Source: an uncultured Spirochaetales bacterium
Lineage (GTDB): Bacteria; UBP6; UBA1177
Direction: 5' to 3'
Assembly (NCBI GenBank): GCA_902774115.1
Contig: CACYHH010000005.1
Span: forward strand, 62,001 to 126,000
DNA: 64,000 bases
Shown: positions 33,598-41,594 of the stretch, one piece after another
How the letters are laid out: the number at the start of each line of letters is the position of its first letter
How positions within the stretch are numbered: the first letter of the stretch is position 1
Made by a program: the position numbers and the translations under genes
Notes under the pieces: model-generated
What the model saw: only the letters and a program-made list of their open reading frames with translations
The model's database searches: none
What the model was told of the DNA's origin: nothing

Positions 33598-34734
33598 ATG
33601 GATTTTGAAAGACTGAAACAACTCAGAAAAACTCTGCACGAGTCGCCGGAACCGTCGTTCAACGAGTTCAAAACGGCTGAAATCATTCTCGGTTTTTTTA
33701 ACGAAGTCGCGAAAGGATCGCCTCTTTTCACGGTCAAGCGTCCGTTTCTCACTTCGATAGTTATCGACTATCACAACGGCGGAGACGCTCCGTACAAACT
33801 TTTCCGCGCCGATATGGACGCGATCCGTGTGGATGAAAGCCCTGATCATGAAATTATTTCGAAAAATCCGGGAGTCATGCATGCATGCGGCCACGACATC
33901 CACATGACCGTTCTCTGCGGGATTTTAGCGGAAGTAGCTGAAAAACTGCCTGAAAAAAATATTCTTTTTGTCTTCCAGCCGGGAGAAGAAGGGGCAGGCG
34001 GAGCGAGAAAGATGATCGAAAGCGGCGTTTTTGACAGCTACGATATCGAAGCTGCTCATGCAATACATGTGAACGACGATTTTCTTGTCGGCGAAATCGC
34101 CTCTAACGACAACATTCTTTTTGCAATTCCCCGCGAAGTCGATGTCGTTTTCGAAGGCAAAACAGCACACGCGGCATTTCCTGAACGCGGTCACGACGCT
34201 CTTGCTGCAGCGGCGGAATTTCTCACGGTTGTAGAGCACAATATCCGCAAAACCATAAATCCGACTGAAACTTTCCATGCCCACTTCGGCAAACTCGTTT
34301 CGGGAACGGCGAGAAACGTCGTTTCGGGATATTCCAAAATCGAAGGAACTTTGCGTTCGTTCACTTCGGAAATGATGAGCTTGGGCACGAAAATAGTCGA
34401 AGATACCGCGAAAAGATGCGCCGAAACATACGGCTGCAGCGCAAAACTCACGATTTTAGGCGAATACATCGAAGTCCGCAACACGCCTGAACTTTTTGCA
34501 AAACTTAAAGTTGCCGCGGAAAAGCACGGAATAAAGTGCATTTATAAAAAAGGCGACCTGGTAGGCGAGGATTTCGGCTATTTCTCGAAAAAATGGAGCG
34601 GGATCATGTTCTGGGTGGGATGCCGCAGAAATCCCAATGCTGAGCCTGTTTCACTTCATTCAAACCTTTTCTTCCCCGATTTCGGAGCAGTCAAGGCAGC
34701 TCTCAAAGTCATGCTGGAAATGCTGGAAAATTAG
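33598..34734 (+). CDS. M20-family amidohydrolase (hippurate hydrolase-like)
   Basis: This 378-residue cytoplasmic metallohydrolase belongs to the M20D/amidohydrolase group that cleaves N-acyl amino acids. Metal ligands are visible: MHACGHDIHMT (Cys and His), EEGAGGARKMI (Glu), AIHV (His) and the C-terminal HSNLFFPDF (His). Length is typical. The ATG directly follows the TAG of the tricorn-like gene, with GAGG within that gene's end, so the two form an operon: extracytoplasmic peptide breakdown followed by intracellular amide cleavage. The substrate is not determined. Confidence 0.9.
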   Translation: MDFERLKQLRKTLHESPEPSFNEFKTAEIILGFFNEVAKGSPLFTVKRPFLTSIVIDYHNGGDAPYKLFRADMDAIRVDESPDHEIISKNPGVMHACGHDIHMTVLCGILAEVAEKLPEKNILFVFQPGEEGAGGARKMIESGVFDSYDIEAAHAIHVNDDFLVGEIASNDNILFAIPREVDVVFEGKTAHAAFPERGHDALAAAAEFLTVVEHNIRKTINPTETFHAHFGKLVSGTARNVVSGYSKIEGTLRSFTSEMMSLGTKIVEDTAKRCAETYGCSAKLTILGEYIEVRNTPELFAKLKVAAEKHGIKCIYKKGDLVGEDFGYFSKKWSGIMFWVGCRRNPNAEPVSLHSNLFFPDFGAVKAALKVMLEMLEN

Positions 34735-35523
34735 CTATTCCGAAAAAATTACAGCTCCTAAAATTTCGTCTTTCTCTTTTTCGATTGCATAGAAATAGTG
34801 TTTGAACTGCGGATTTATGAGGTTGTATAGATGTGAAGGGCTTGAAACGAGCATTTTCCAAGCCTCGGTCTCGTTTTTTGCCGCGAAAAGGTTTTCGCCG
34901 AGAATCTGTTTGCGGATTCCGGTGTGACGGATGCTTCCATCTTTTGACGAATAGTGTTTCAGACCTTCGTTTTTTACTTTTTCAAGCGATGAAAGCGCCG
35001 TTTCCTTCAAAGAGGGATCTTTTGCAATTGGTTTTATTTTGAATGATTTTCTTAATAAATTCAGTGAATTGTCAAAGTTTTCCGAAAAGTTTGGCAGTTT
35101 TGTGTCCTTGAATTTTCTGCTCCAGAGAATTTCTGGACCGCCTGTGCCTGTTCCCGTGATCTGAAGGCGCACGATGTTAAGCGCGTTTTCTTCAAGATGA
35201 AGCTCTTTTTTCGTAATTTGGACTTTGTGGACAGTTTTGTCAGTCTGAATGTAAAGAAAATATGATATGTAGTCGTTATCCGGATTTATGGTAAGATGCA
35301 CGGATTTATCGGTGATTTTCGTCTCGGCTGAAAAAGATCCGTGCCTTTTGACGGAATATTTTCTGCCGTTATGCTCAATGCAAAGATTGTCAACGCTTGC
35401 TTTACATTCCGCACTTTCTGAAATTTCTGCGTTTTTATAGAAAAATCCTGCATTTTCCGCTTTTTCAAGAATTGAATCCTTCTCAAAAAGATAAGAAAAG
35501 AGAAACAACCAAAAAAAAGACAT
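34735..35523 (-). CDS. CAP-domain (SCP/PR-1-like) protein
   Basis: This 262-residue protein has a short hydrophobic N-terminus (about 1-13) that may be a signal anchor. The C-terminal third matches a divergent CAP domain: GIRKQILGENLFAAKNETEAW, then MLVSSPSHLYNLINPQF, which are the 'GEN...AW..SP.H..N..' blocks. The usual tetrad of two His and two Glu is only partly clear. The N-terminal two-thirds are unrecognised and beta-rich. CAP proteins are secreted and of diverse function. The ATG lacks a good ribosome site. It ends directly against the convergent M20 gene. Confidence 0.72.
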   Translation of the reverse strand: MSFFWLFLFSYLFEKDSILEKAENAGFFYKNAEISESAECKASVDNLCIEHNGRKYSVKRHGSFSAETKITDKSVHLTINPDNDYISYFLYIQTDKTVHKVQITKKELHLEENALNIVRLQITGTGTGGPEILWSRKFKDTKLPNFSENFDNSLNLLRKSFKIKPIAKDPSLKETALSSLEKVKNEGLKHYSSKDGSIRHTGIRKQILGENLFAAKNETEAWKMLVSSPSHLYNLINPQFKHYFYAIEKEKDEILGAVIFSE

Positions 35524-35556
35524 TCAAAATCCAAAAAATGTTGAAAATATAAAAGA

Positions 35557-35644
35557 TGGTGCAGAAGGGGGGACTCGAACCCCCACACCAACAATAGGCA
35601 TAAGATCCTTAGTCTTACGTGTCTACCAATTCCACCACTCCTGC
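35557..35644 (-). tRNA. tRNA-Leu, anticodon AAG, CCA encoded
   Basis: On the minus strand a full class II tRNA folds. Acceptor GCAGGAG pairs with CTTCTGC; the D-arm contains TGGTAGACAC; the anticodon stem TAAGA/TCTTA encloses the loop CTAAGGA, giving anticodon AAG; a long variable arm and a T-arm GGGGG-TTCGAGT-CCCCC follow; discriminator A and CCA are encoded. Identity Leu is consistent with the long variable arm. A34 is rare in bacterial tRNA-Leu. It lies downstream of secG, a frequent neighbourhood. Confidence 0.95.
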
Positions 35645-35706
35645 ACCGGATGGAAAAAACTCAAATAAAAAGGAACAATCGGCTTCTGCCGAAGCTGCCA
35701 GCTGAG

Positions 35707-36105
35707 TTATTCAGCCGGAGCTTCTTTCTGCTCTTCAGCAGGTTTCTGTTCTTCGACAGGAGCTTCTTTCTGCTCGTTTTTCTGCTCAGCAGCTTCCGGT
35801 TTCTTTTCTTCCGCGGGCTGTGCCGCAACCGGAGCCGGAGTTGTTTTCTCAGCCTGCTGCTCGATTTTTACAACCGATTTGTCACTACTTGAAATGTAGG
35901 ACATCCAGACTGAGTTGAGCATGAAAAGGATCGCAAGAACGGAAGTGATCTTCGTCAAAATATTTCCAGCACCTCTTGCACCGAAAACGGAACTGCTCGA
36001 GCCGCCGAAAATAGCTCCCATTCCTTTTTTACCTTCCTGAAGAAGGATTATTACGACAAGCAGTATGCAGATAACTATCTGAACGACTGCAAAAGCCTCA
36101 AACAT
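35707..36105 (-). CDS. secG: Preprotein translocase subunit SecG
   Basis: SecG is the small helper subunit of the SecYEG channel in the inner membrane. The protein is 132 residues from this start. Two transmembrane helices (about 2-20 and 52-70) flank the conserved cytoplasmic loop ILLQEGKKGMGAIFGGSSSSVFGARG. A Pro/Glu/Lys-rich tail (about 80-132, PVEEQKPAEEQK) follows, longer than in standard SecG and common in some Deltaproteobacteria. A start 15 bases earlier exists, but GAGG is placed for this ATG. tRNA-Leu follows downstream on the same strand. Confidence 0.93.
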   Translation of the reverse strand: MFEAFAVVQIVICILLVVIILLQEGKKGMGAIFGGSSSSVFGARGAGNILTKITSVLAILFMLNSVWMSYISSSDKSVVKIEQQAEKTTPAPVAAQPAEEKKPEAAEQKNEQKEAPVEEQKPAEEQKEAPAE

Positions 36106-36279
36106 TGCGAACCTCGTCAATCAAAAAAACGTCAGCGGCGGGATTTATAGTCAGGAAAAATTCAAAGTCAACTTTTTTTTCGTTTTTCGGTGAAAATTTT
36201 TTTGCATCTGAAATATTGCCTGAAAATCAATATCTTATAAAATAATGCGCTTTTTGTTTTTTCGCTTTTTTGGGTTTAA

Positions 36280-36894
36280 ATGAAGTTTTTCAGGATTTTT
36301 TTCATAGTTTTGGTCGATATTTTGTTGATTTCGGGTTGTTCCAGGGAGGGAAACATGCTTAGCGGAAAGAAAGTTTTGATGATTATTGCCCATGAAAATT
36401 TCAGAGACGAGGAGCTTAACGTTCCGTTCAAACAGTTTTTAGGCGAAGGGATCGATGTCACGGTCGCAAGTACCGAAAAGGGCGAGGCAAAAGGAATGTT
36501 CGGCTCGACTTTCAATGTCCAGTATTCGGTTGACGAAGTGAACGAAGCCGATTTTGACGGTGTCGTTTTTGTCGGCGGAATGGGAACTCCGTCGGTCAGA
36601 GCAAACGAAAGGGCAGTCGAGATCGCGAAAAATTCTGCTCACCACAAAGTTCTTTCTGCGATCTGCTGGGCTCCGACGATCCTTGCAAAAGCCGGTGTCA
36701 TTAAAGGTAAAAAAGTTACCGTCTGGCTGGGCGACGATCCTGAATACGGTATGAAAACGAGCAAAGTCATGGAAAACGCCGGTGCGGTTTTCGTAAATAA
36801 AGAGGTCGTCACTGACGGAAATCTTATCACCGGCAACGGTCCGAACGCAGCCGAAAAATTTGCAGACGCAGTTATGGAAAAACTTTCTGAGTAG
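36280..36894 (+). CDS. DJ-1/PfpI-family protein (start ambiguous)
   Basis: This 204-residue protein belongs to the DJ-1/PfpI class of glutamine-amidotransferase-like proteins. The domain starts at KKVLMIIAHENFRDEEL, with the conserved Glu; the nucleophile elbow is AICWAPTILAKAG (Cys), and VVFVGGMGTP is the preceding strand. Family members are glyoxalases, deglycase-like proteins or chaperones. The first 25 residues look like a lipoprotein signal (LISGC), but with an Asp in the hydrophobic core. An alternative ATG at 36355 follows AGGGAGG by 5 bases and would give a 179-residue cytoplasmic protein, so the start is open. Confidence 0.85.
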   Translation: MKFFRIFFIVLVDILLISGCSREGNMLSGKKVLMIIAHENFRDEELNVPFKQFLGEGIDVTVASTEKGEAKGMFGSTFNVQYSVDEVNEADFDGVVFVGGMGTPSVRANERAVEIAKNSAHHKVLSAICWAPTILAKAGVIKGKKVTVWLGDDPEYGMKTSKVMENAGAVFVNKEVVTDGNLITGNGPNAAEKFADAVMEKLSE

Positions 36895-36901
36895 GTGAGT
36901 T

Positions 36902-37213
36902 ATGCAGCATTATTTTGTTTTTTTGAGTTTCGAAGTCCTTTCTTCCATGGGTTACGACAGGGATTTCATTCACGGCGAGCTTGAAGAACTCGGACTGTAC
37001 GCGCAGATCAGGCTCGGAAACACTCTTCAGCCGCTTCCCGAAGGAACTTTCATCGGCGAATACAAGTTCGAGGACAAGGAAGAGCTTAAAAACACGATCT
37101 ACACCGAAGTTTCGGAACTTTTCAACAAGCACGGGGTGCAGGCGCGTCTTTTCATCGCCGTTTCCGAGAAAGCTACGATCGGTGTTGAGGATATAACAGC
37201 CAGAAAATCTTGA
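36902..37213 (+). CDS. Small protein of unknown function
   Basis: This 103-residue protein was not recognised. It appears to be a compact alpha/beta domain: a first strand YFVFLSF, a helix around DRDFIHGELEELG, a strand GTFIGEYKF, a helix DKEELKNTIYTEVSELFNKHG and a last strand RLFIAVSE. No signal, membrane segment or catalytic motif is visible. AGGTGAG precedes the ATG, and it lies 7 bases after the DJ-1 gene and 10 before hemW, so it belongs to that operon. Confidence 0.78.
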   Translation: MQHYFVFLSFEVLSSMGYDRDFIHGELEELGLYAQIRLGNTLQPLPEGTFIGEYKFEDKEELKNTIYTEVSELFNKHGVQARLFIAVSEKATIGVEDITARKS

Positions 37214-37223
37214 CGGTCGCAAA

Positions 37224-38345
37224 TTGAACAACTTTTCAGGAATTTATTTTCATATCCCTTTCTGCCCTAAAAAATGTTTGTACTGTGATTTTTTCAGCGT
37301 GACGAAGTTCTCCGAGTCTGCTTCGGAAAACTACGGAAAAGTCCTCCTGAACGAGCTTGAATCAAGGCTTGACGAGCTTTCCGGCACAAAAATCGTCTCG
37401 GTTTATTTCGGCGGCGGAAGCCCTTCCGTGATGAGTGAAAAATTCTACCGAAATTTTGCCGGATTTGCCGAAAAATCGGATATAAATCTCGCGGAGTGCG
37501 AAGTTACGGTCGAAATCAACCCCGCCGACATCGGAGAATCGTGGATAAAAAATCTGAAAAACTGCGGAGTGAACAGGATAAGCCTCGGTGTTCAGGCGTT
37601 TGACGACACAGCTCTTGCTGAAACGGGACGCAGGACAACTGTTGCCGACATGCAGAAAAACATCCCTCTTTTTGCAAAATATTTTGACAATATCTCATGC
37701 GACTTTATTTACGGACTTGGTAAAAATCGTAAAATAAATCAAGAACTTACTAAAGTTTTTGAACTTGCTCCTTTTAAGCACCTTTCGGCTTACAGCTACT
37801 CAAGACCTTCGCGGAAAAATGCGCCGCAGCTTCTCGATGAAGATGAAACTCTGCTTCAGGAAAAGGAAATCCGTGATTTTCTGCAAAAAAAAGGATTTTC
37901 ACGCTACGAAATCAGCAACTATTCGCTTAAAGGCTTCGAATCGCGCCACAATATGCTCTACTGGACTTACGGTTCCTGGCTCGGGATCGGCGCCGGAGCG
38001 GCTTCCTTCATCAGAAAAACAGGCGTTTCTTCGCGTTATGCCGACGATATCGATGCTTTTATCGAAGGCGACGGACTAAGCTCGGTTGAACTCACTTTGA
38101 GAGAGAAAATAGAAGAATTCCTGCTTATGGGCCTGCGTGTGAAAATCGGAATAAATACCAAAGATTTCAAAGAGTTGTTCGGCAAGAACTTTTTTGAGCT
38201 CGTCTCTGAAAAAGTTGTTTCAGACCTTGTTTCCGACGGTTTTCTTGATTTTGATGGAGCGACCGGCATTTTGAAGTGCACGGAAAAGGGAAGTGAGTTC
38301 CTCAACGCTGTTCTAATTAAACTTTTTGACGGGATAAAATGCTGA
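37224..38345 (+). CDS. hemW: HemW-like radical SAM protein
   Basis: This 373-residue protein is a radical SAM enzyme of the HemW (formerly oxygen-independent coproporphyrinogen oxidase-like) group, which binds haem and may be a haem chaperone. The cluster motif is CPKKCLYC (Cys14, 18, 21) within IYFHIPFCPKKCLYCDF. YFGGGSPSVM is the SAM-binding glycine block, and SLGVQAFDD and RYEISNYS are HemW marks. The C-terminal HemN-type domain follows. The start is TTG at 37224 with a weak ribosome site; no ATG fits. The HemW group is well separated from true HemN by its short N-terminus. Confidence 0.9.
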   Translation: MNNFSGIYFHIPFCPKKCLYCDFFSVTKFSESASENYGKVLLNELESRLDELSGTKIVSVYFGGGSPSVMSEKFYRNFAGFAEKSDINLAECEVTVEINPADIGESWIKNLKNCGVNRISLGVQAFDDTALAETGRRTTVADMQKNIPLFAKYFDNISCDFIYGLGKNRKINQELTKVFELAPFKHLSAYSYSRPSRKNAPQLLDEDETLLQEKEIRDFLQKKGFSRYEISNYSLKGFESRHNMLYWTYGSWLGIGAGAASFIRKTGVSSRYADDIDAFIEGDGLSSVELTLREKIEEFLLMGLRVKIGINTKDFKELFGKNFFELVSEKVVSDLVSDGFLDFDGATGILKCTEKGSEFLNAVLIKLFDGIKC

Positions 38346-38346
38346 A

Positions 38347-38964
38347 ATGATAGGCGAAATCGACAAAATTTATAAAGAGCAGGGTTTTCTTGTCATAGGT
38401 GCGGACGAAGCGGGCAGGGGACCATTGTGCGGTCCTGTCGTGACGGCGGCGGTATCGCTTTTCAGCGAAATTCCGGGGGTGAACGATTCCAAAAAACTCT
38501 CCGAAAAAAAGCGGTTGGAACTCGTTCCGCATATAATTCACAACAGTTTCTGGGCCGTTTATTCGGTTCTTCCGGCAGTCATCGACGAAATGAACATCCT
38601 TCATGCCTCGCTTTACGGAATGAGCCTGTGTGTCAAAAGAATAATGCGGAAAACTGAACGAAACTGCATGGTTATGATCGACGGGAACAAAAAAACCGGG
38701 CAGTTCGAAAACGAAATTGCAGTTGTAAAAGGCGATGCCAAAAGCATAAATATCGCTGCGGCATCGATTCTTGCGAAGACATACCGCGACCGCATTATGG
38801 ACAAATGGGACAAAATTTATCCCGAATACCACCTTTCGTCGCACAAAGGCTATCCGACGGCTGAACATTACGAAATTCTGAGAAAAATCGGACCTTGCGA
38901 AATTTACAGGAAAAGTTTCAGGCTTGTGAAGGAAGAAGAACCCGAACAGATGAGTCTGTTTTGA
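38347..38964 (+). CDS. rnhB: Ribonuclease HII
   Basis: RNase HII removes ribonucleotides and RNA primers from DNA in the cytoplasm. Length 205 residues fits. The signature is IGADEAGRGPLCGPVVTAAV with catalytic Asp20 and Glu21; MIDGNKK holds a further acidic residue, and VKGDAKSINIAAASILAK is the family's second block. Ending YRKSFRLV is typical. It starts one base after the hemW stop, so translation is coupled. Identification is firm. Confidence 0.95.
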   Translation: MIGEIDKIYKEQGFLVIGADEAGRGPLCGPVVTAAVSLFSEIPGVNDSKKLSEKKRLELVPHIIHNSFWAVYSVLPAVIDEMNILHASLYGMSLCVKRIMRKTERNCMVMIDGNKKTGQFENEIAVVKGDAKSINIAAASILAKTYRDRIMDKWDKIYPEYHLSSHKGYPTAEHYEILRKIGPCEIYRKSFRLVKEEEPEQMSLF

Positions 38965-38981
38965 TACTATCGGAGTGAAGC

Positions 38982-40445
38982 ATGAAAAAACTCTTTTTTA
39001 TTTCTTTTTTGCTGATTTGTCTGACGGTTTCGGCTGAAGATACCGTTTTCGTGCAGTTGAAAGACGAAGCACGCAGGTTTTTGAAAAGTGATTTTGCTGA
39101 TTGCGGGATAAAATATTTTTATAAGATAAAACGGACGAATTTTTACGCGGTACACTCTGATTCAAAAGAAATTTCTCTGGATTGCTTTTCGAAATCGCCG
39201 CTTGTGAAAAAAGCGTTTCCTGATAAAAAAATAAATATTGAATACAAAAGCAGCGATCCTTTTTTTGCAAACCAGTGGCATCTTCTTAATACCGGTCAGC
39301 GCGGGATTGCCGGAAATGATGCAAAAGTTTCGGCGGCATGGGATTATCTTGAAAGTCTCGGACTCGGTGCCGGAACCGGAGTCAAAATCGGTATAATCGA
39401 CGACGCTTTCGATCTGCATCACCCCGATATGGCGGGAAAATATCTGAAAGGGCTCGATATAGTTGACGGGGACGATTATCCGTACTCCGACGGGAACGAG
39501 CCTCACGGAACCTGCGTGACCGGTGTTATCGCTGCGGTGAAGGACAACGGTCTCGGTGTCGCCGGGGCGTGCCCGGAATGCAAAATCGTTCCGGTCCGTT
39601 CTGGTGATATGCTCGGTGAAGGCGAAAACATGGCGAATGCCTTCAATTTTGTTCTGGATCAGGGAGTTCAGATAATTTCAAACAGCTGGGGACCGGCGGA
39701 TAACGGCGGCGGCGAGGATATGCCCGAAGTTATTAAGGAAATCGTGAAATATGCCCGTGAAAAAGAGAGAAACGGTCTCGGTGTCGTCATATTTTTCGCA
39801 GCGGGAAACGGAAACGAGGATATCAGCGCGGAAGAGAGTTTTGACGGATACGCCGCAAACGAAGACGTTATCGCGGTCGGTGCGCTGAATGCCTGCGGAC
39901 AGAGGTCGAACTACAGCGATTTCGGCAGGGATCTCGATATTATGGCGCCTTCTTCAGATGTTGACGGCGATTATGTGTGGAATCCGTTCGCGTTCGACAT
40001 GATAAAAGACGGAATCTGGACGATAGACGCTCGGAGCTGGTACGGCTATTCGCAGAGTGACTACACCGGCACTTTCGGCGGAACAAGCAGTGCTGCACCT
40101 CTTGCAGCCGCAGTTGCAGGGCTTCTGATTTCGGCTTATCCCGGGCTCAGCCGCGACGAACTTTACGAAATAATAACTGAAACTGCCGACAAAGTTTCGC
40201 CTGTTGATGCAGACTACGACGAAAACGGCTTCAGCGAAAAGTACGGCTACGGCAGGATAAACGCTCTTGCCGCGCTTGAAATGCTTTGCGAAAGGCACGA
40301 ATGCACAGGCGGGCTTCCCGAAATCAAAGAAGAGACCTACGAACCGGAAGATCTTGAAATGGGAAGTGATATTGACGAATTTCCCGATGATTCGATGCTT
40401 CCTGTGAAAACCACCGAAAAAGGGTGTTCTGTGATTATTCTGTGA
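38982..40445 (+). CDS. Secreted subtilisin-family serine protease (S8)
   Basis: This 487-residue secreted protease has a signal peptide (about 1-18, ending TVSA-ED) and an inhibitor-like propeptide (about 20-90). The S8 catalytic triad is complete: IGIIDDAFDLHHPDM (Asp140), HGTCVTGVIAA (His175) and GGTSSAAPLAAA (Ser369), with the oxyanion Asn in AAGNGN. A short acidic tail follows (ETYEPEDLEMGSDIDEF), ending KGCSVIIL. An 11-base tandem duplication at the end of the gene sets this tail. GGAG precedes the ATG. It converges with the FAD oxidoreductase pair, with stop codons adjacent. Confidence 0.93.
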   Translation: MKKLFFISFLLICLTVSAEDTVFVQLKDEARRFLKSDFADCGIKYFYKIKRTNFYAVHSDSKEISLDCFSKSPLVKKAFPDKKINIEYKSSDPFFANQWHLLNTGQRGIAGNDAKVSAAWDYLESLGLGAGTGVKIGIIDDAFDLHHPDMAGKYLKGLDIVDGDDYPYSDGNEPHGTCVTGVIAAVKDNGLGVAGACPECKIVPVRSGDMLGEGENMANAFNFVLDQGVQIISNSWGPADNGGGEDMPEVIKEIVKYAREKERNGLGVVIFFAAGNGNEDISAEESFDGYAANEDVIAVGALNACGQRSNYSDFGRDLDIMAPSSDVDGDYVWNPFAFDMIKDGIWTIDARSWYGYSQSDYTGTFGGTSSAAPLAAAVAGLLISAYPGLSRDELYEIITETADKVSPVDADYDENGFSEKYGYGRINALAALEMLCERHECTGGLPEIKEETYEPEDLEMGSDIDEFPDDSMLPVKTTEKGCSVIIL

Positions 40446-40450
40446 TTATT
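40429..40450. repeat. 11-bp tandem duplication spanning two stop codons
   Basis: CTGTGATTATT occurs twice in a row (40429-40439, 40440-40450). The second copy contains the stop codons of both convergent genes, the subtilase (40443-40445) and the FAD oxidoreductase (40446-40448). Confidence 0.8.
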
Positions 40451-41594
40451 TCAGCATCTCGTCGCCGGAGAAATCGCGGTAAAGAGTGAGCTGGTCAAGG
40501 ATGAAGTCGTATTCGTGCGAATTGTCGACGATGATTTCTGACAAAATCTTGCCGAGACCGCTGCCGATCATATATCCCTGTCCGCACATACCGGTCGCAA
40601 GGAACATGTTTTCGACTTCTTTCGTTCTGCCGACGATCGGGAAACCGTCCGGAGTCATCGGGTAAAGGCCGCGCCACGTACGTCTGATGCGGATATTGCG
40701 GAGTCTCGGGTAGAGTGAAAGCATTCTTCCGACGACCTGCGGCATGAAGTTGCTCGTGTTGTCGATATCGGTTCCTTTGATCGAAGGTTTCGGTGTGATG
40801 CAGAAAACGAACTGACCTTCGTAGTTCTGGTAGAAGTAGTAGTTGAGCGAGATCGCGTCGGGTCTGATGTCAACAACCATCGGACGGAGGAAATATTCGA
40901 CCGGCTCGGTGATTCCGCCTTCGTGGCAGTCCGGATAAACGGGAATGTCCACTCCGCACATTTCACCGATCTCGCGGCTGTATGGACCTGCAGCGTTGAT
41001 GATGAGGTCGGCGCAGTAGGTATCCTTGTCGGTTTTGACTGAAACGATTTTTCCCCCTTTGACTTCCATTGAAACGACTTTTTCGTGGAAGTTGAACTCA
41101 GCTCCGCACTCTCTTGCGAGTTTGTAGAAAGCGCCTGTCGTCTTGAGCGGGGAAGCGCTTCCGTCGTTCGGCGAGAATGTTCCGCCTCTAAGTCCTTCGG
41201 GGCGTATTCCGGGAACTCTTTCCTTGATTTCGTCAGCCGAGACCCAGTCGATATTAAGTCCCATGCTCTTCTGGAGCTTGAGGAGCTCTTTCAAATTTTT
41301 CTCGGTCTGTTCTTCGAAGATCGGGTAGATGTATCCGCCTTCGACCCAGTCGACATCGATTCCGTGATTTTCTTTCATGTGGCTGATTTCATTGATGGAA
41401 ACAGCACAGATCTTGATTTTCGCGGGATCGCTGAATGTTGCTCTGAGTCCGCCGATAGCAGCTCTGTTCTGGCCTCTTCCGGTGGATGCGTTCATTTCGA
41501 TGACACAGACTTTTTTTCCTTTTTTGGCAAGGTTGTATGCAAGCGGTGTTCCGATGCTGCCTGCGCCGATTATGAGAATATCGTAACTTTTCAT
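40446..41594 (-). CDS. FAD-dependent amine/imino-acid oxidoreductase, small (DAO) subunit
   Basis: This 382-residue flavoprotein of the D-amino-acid-oxidase fold has an N-terminal ADP-binding motif ILIIGAGSIGTPLAYNLAKKG and the conserved INAAGPYSREI block; the C-terminal RRTWRGLYPMTPDGFPIVG binds FAD. It resembles the beta subunit of heterotetrameric sarcosine oxidase, L-proline dehydrogenase or hydrogen-cyanide synthase HcnC. Its ATG lies directly after the stop of the large subunit gene, so the two are coupled. In the complex it would oxidise an N-substituted or cyclic amino acid, passing electrons to the large subunit. The substrate is not identifiable. Confidence 0.88.
   Translation of the reverse strand: MKSYDILIIGAGSIGTPLAYNLAKKGKKVCVIEMNASTGRGQNRAAIGGLRATFSDPAKIKICAVSINEISHMKENHGIDVDWVEGGYIYPIFEEQTEKNLKELLKLQKSMGLNIDWVSADEIKERVPGIRPEGLRGGTFSPNDGSASPLKTTGAFYKLARECGAEFNFHEKVVSMEVKGGKIVSVKTDKDTYCADLIINAAGPYSREIGEMCGVDIPVYPDCHEGGITEPVEYFLRPMVVDIRPDAISLNYYFYQNYEGQFVFCITPKPSIKGTDIDNTSNFMPQVVGRMLSLYPRLRNIRIRRTWRGLYPMTPDGFPIVGRTKEVENMFLATGMCGQGYMIGSGLGKILSEIIVDNSHEYDFILDQLTLYRDFSGDEMLK

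Noticed and set aside
32638-33903. 421-codon open frame on the minus strand
   Set aside because: It lies opposite the tricorn-like and M20 genes, has Phe/Arg/Val-rich shadow composition and crosses the gene border.
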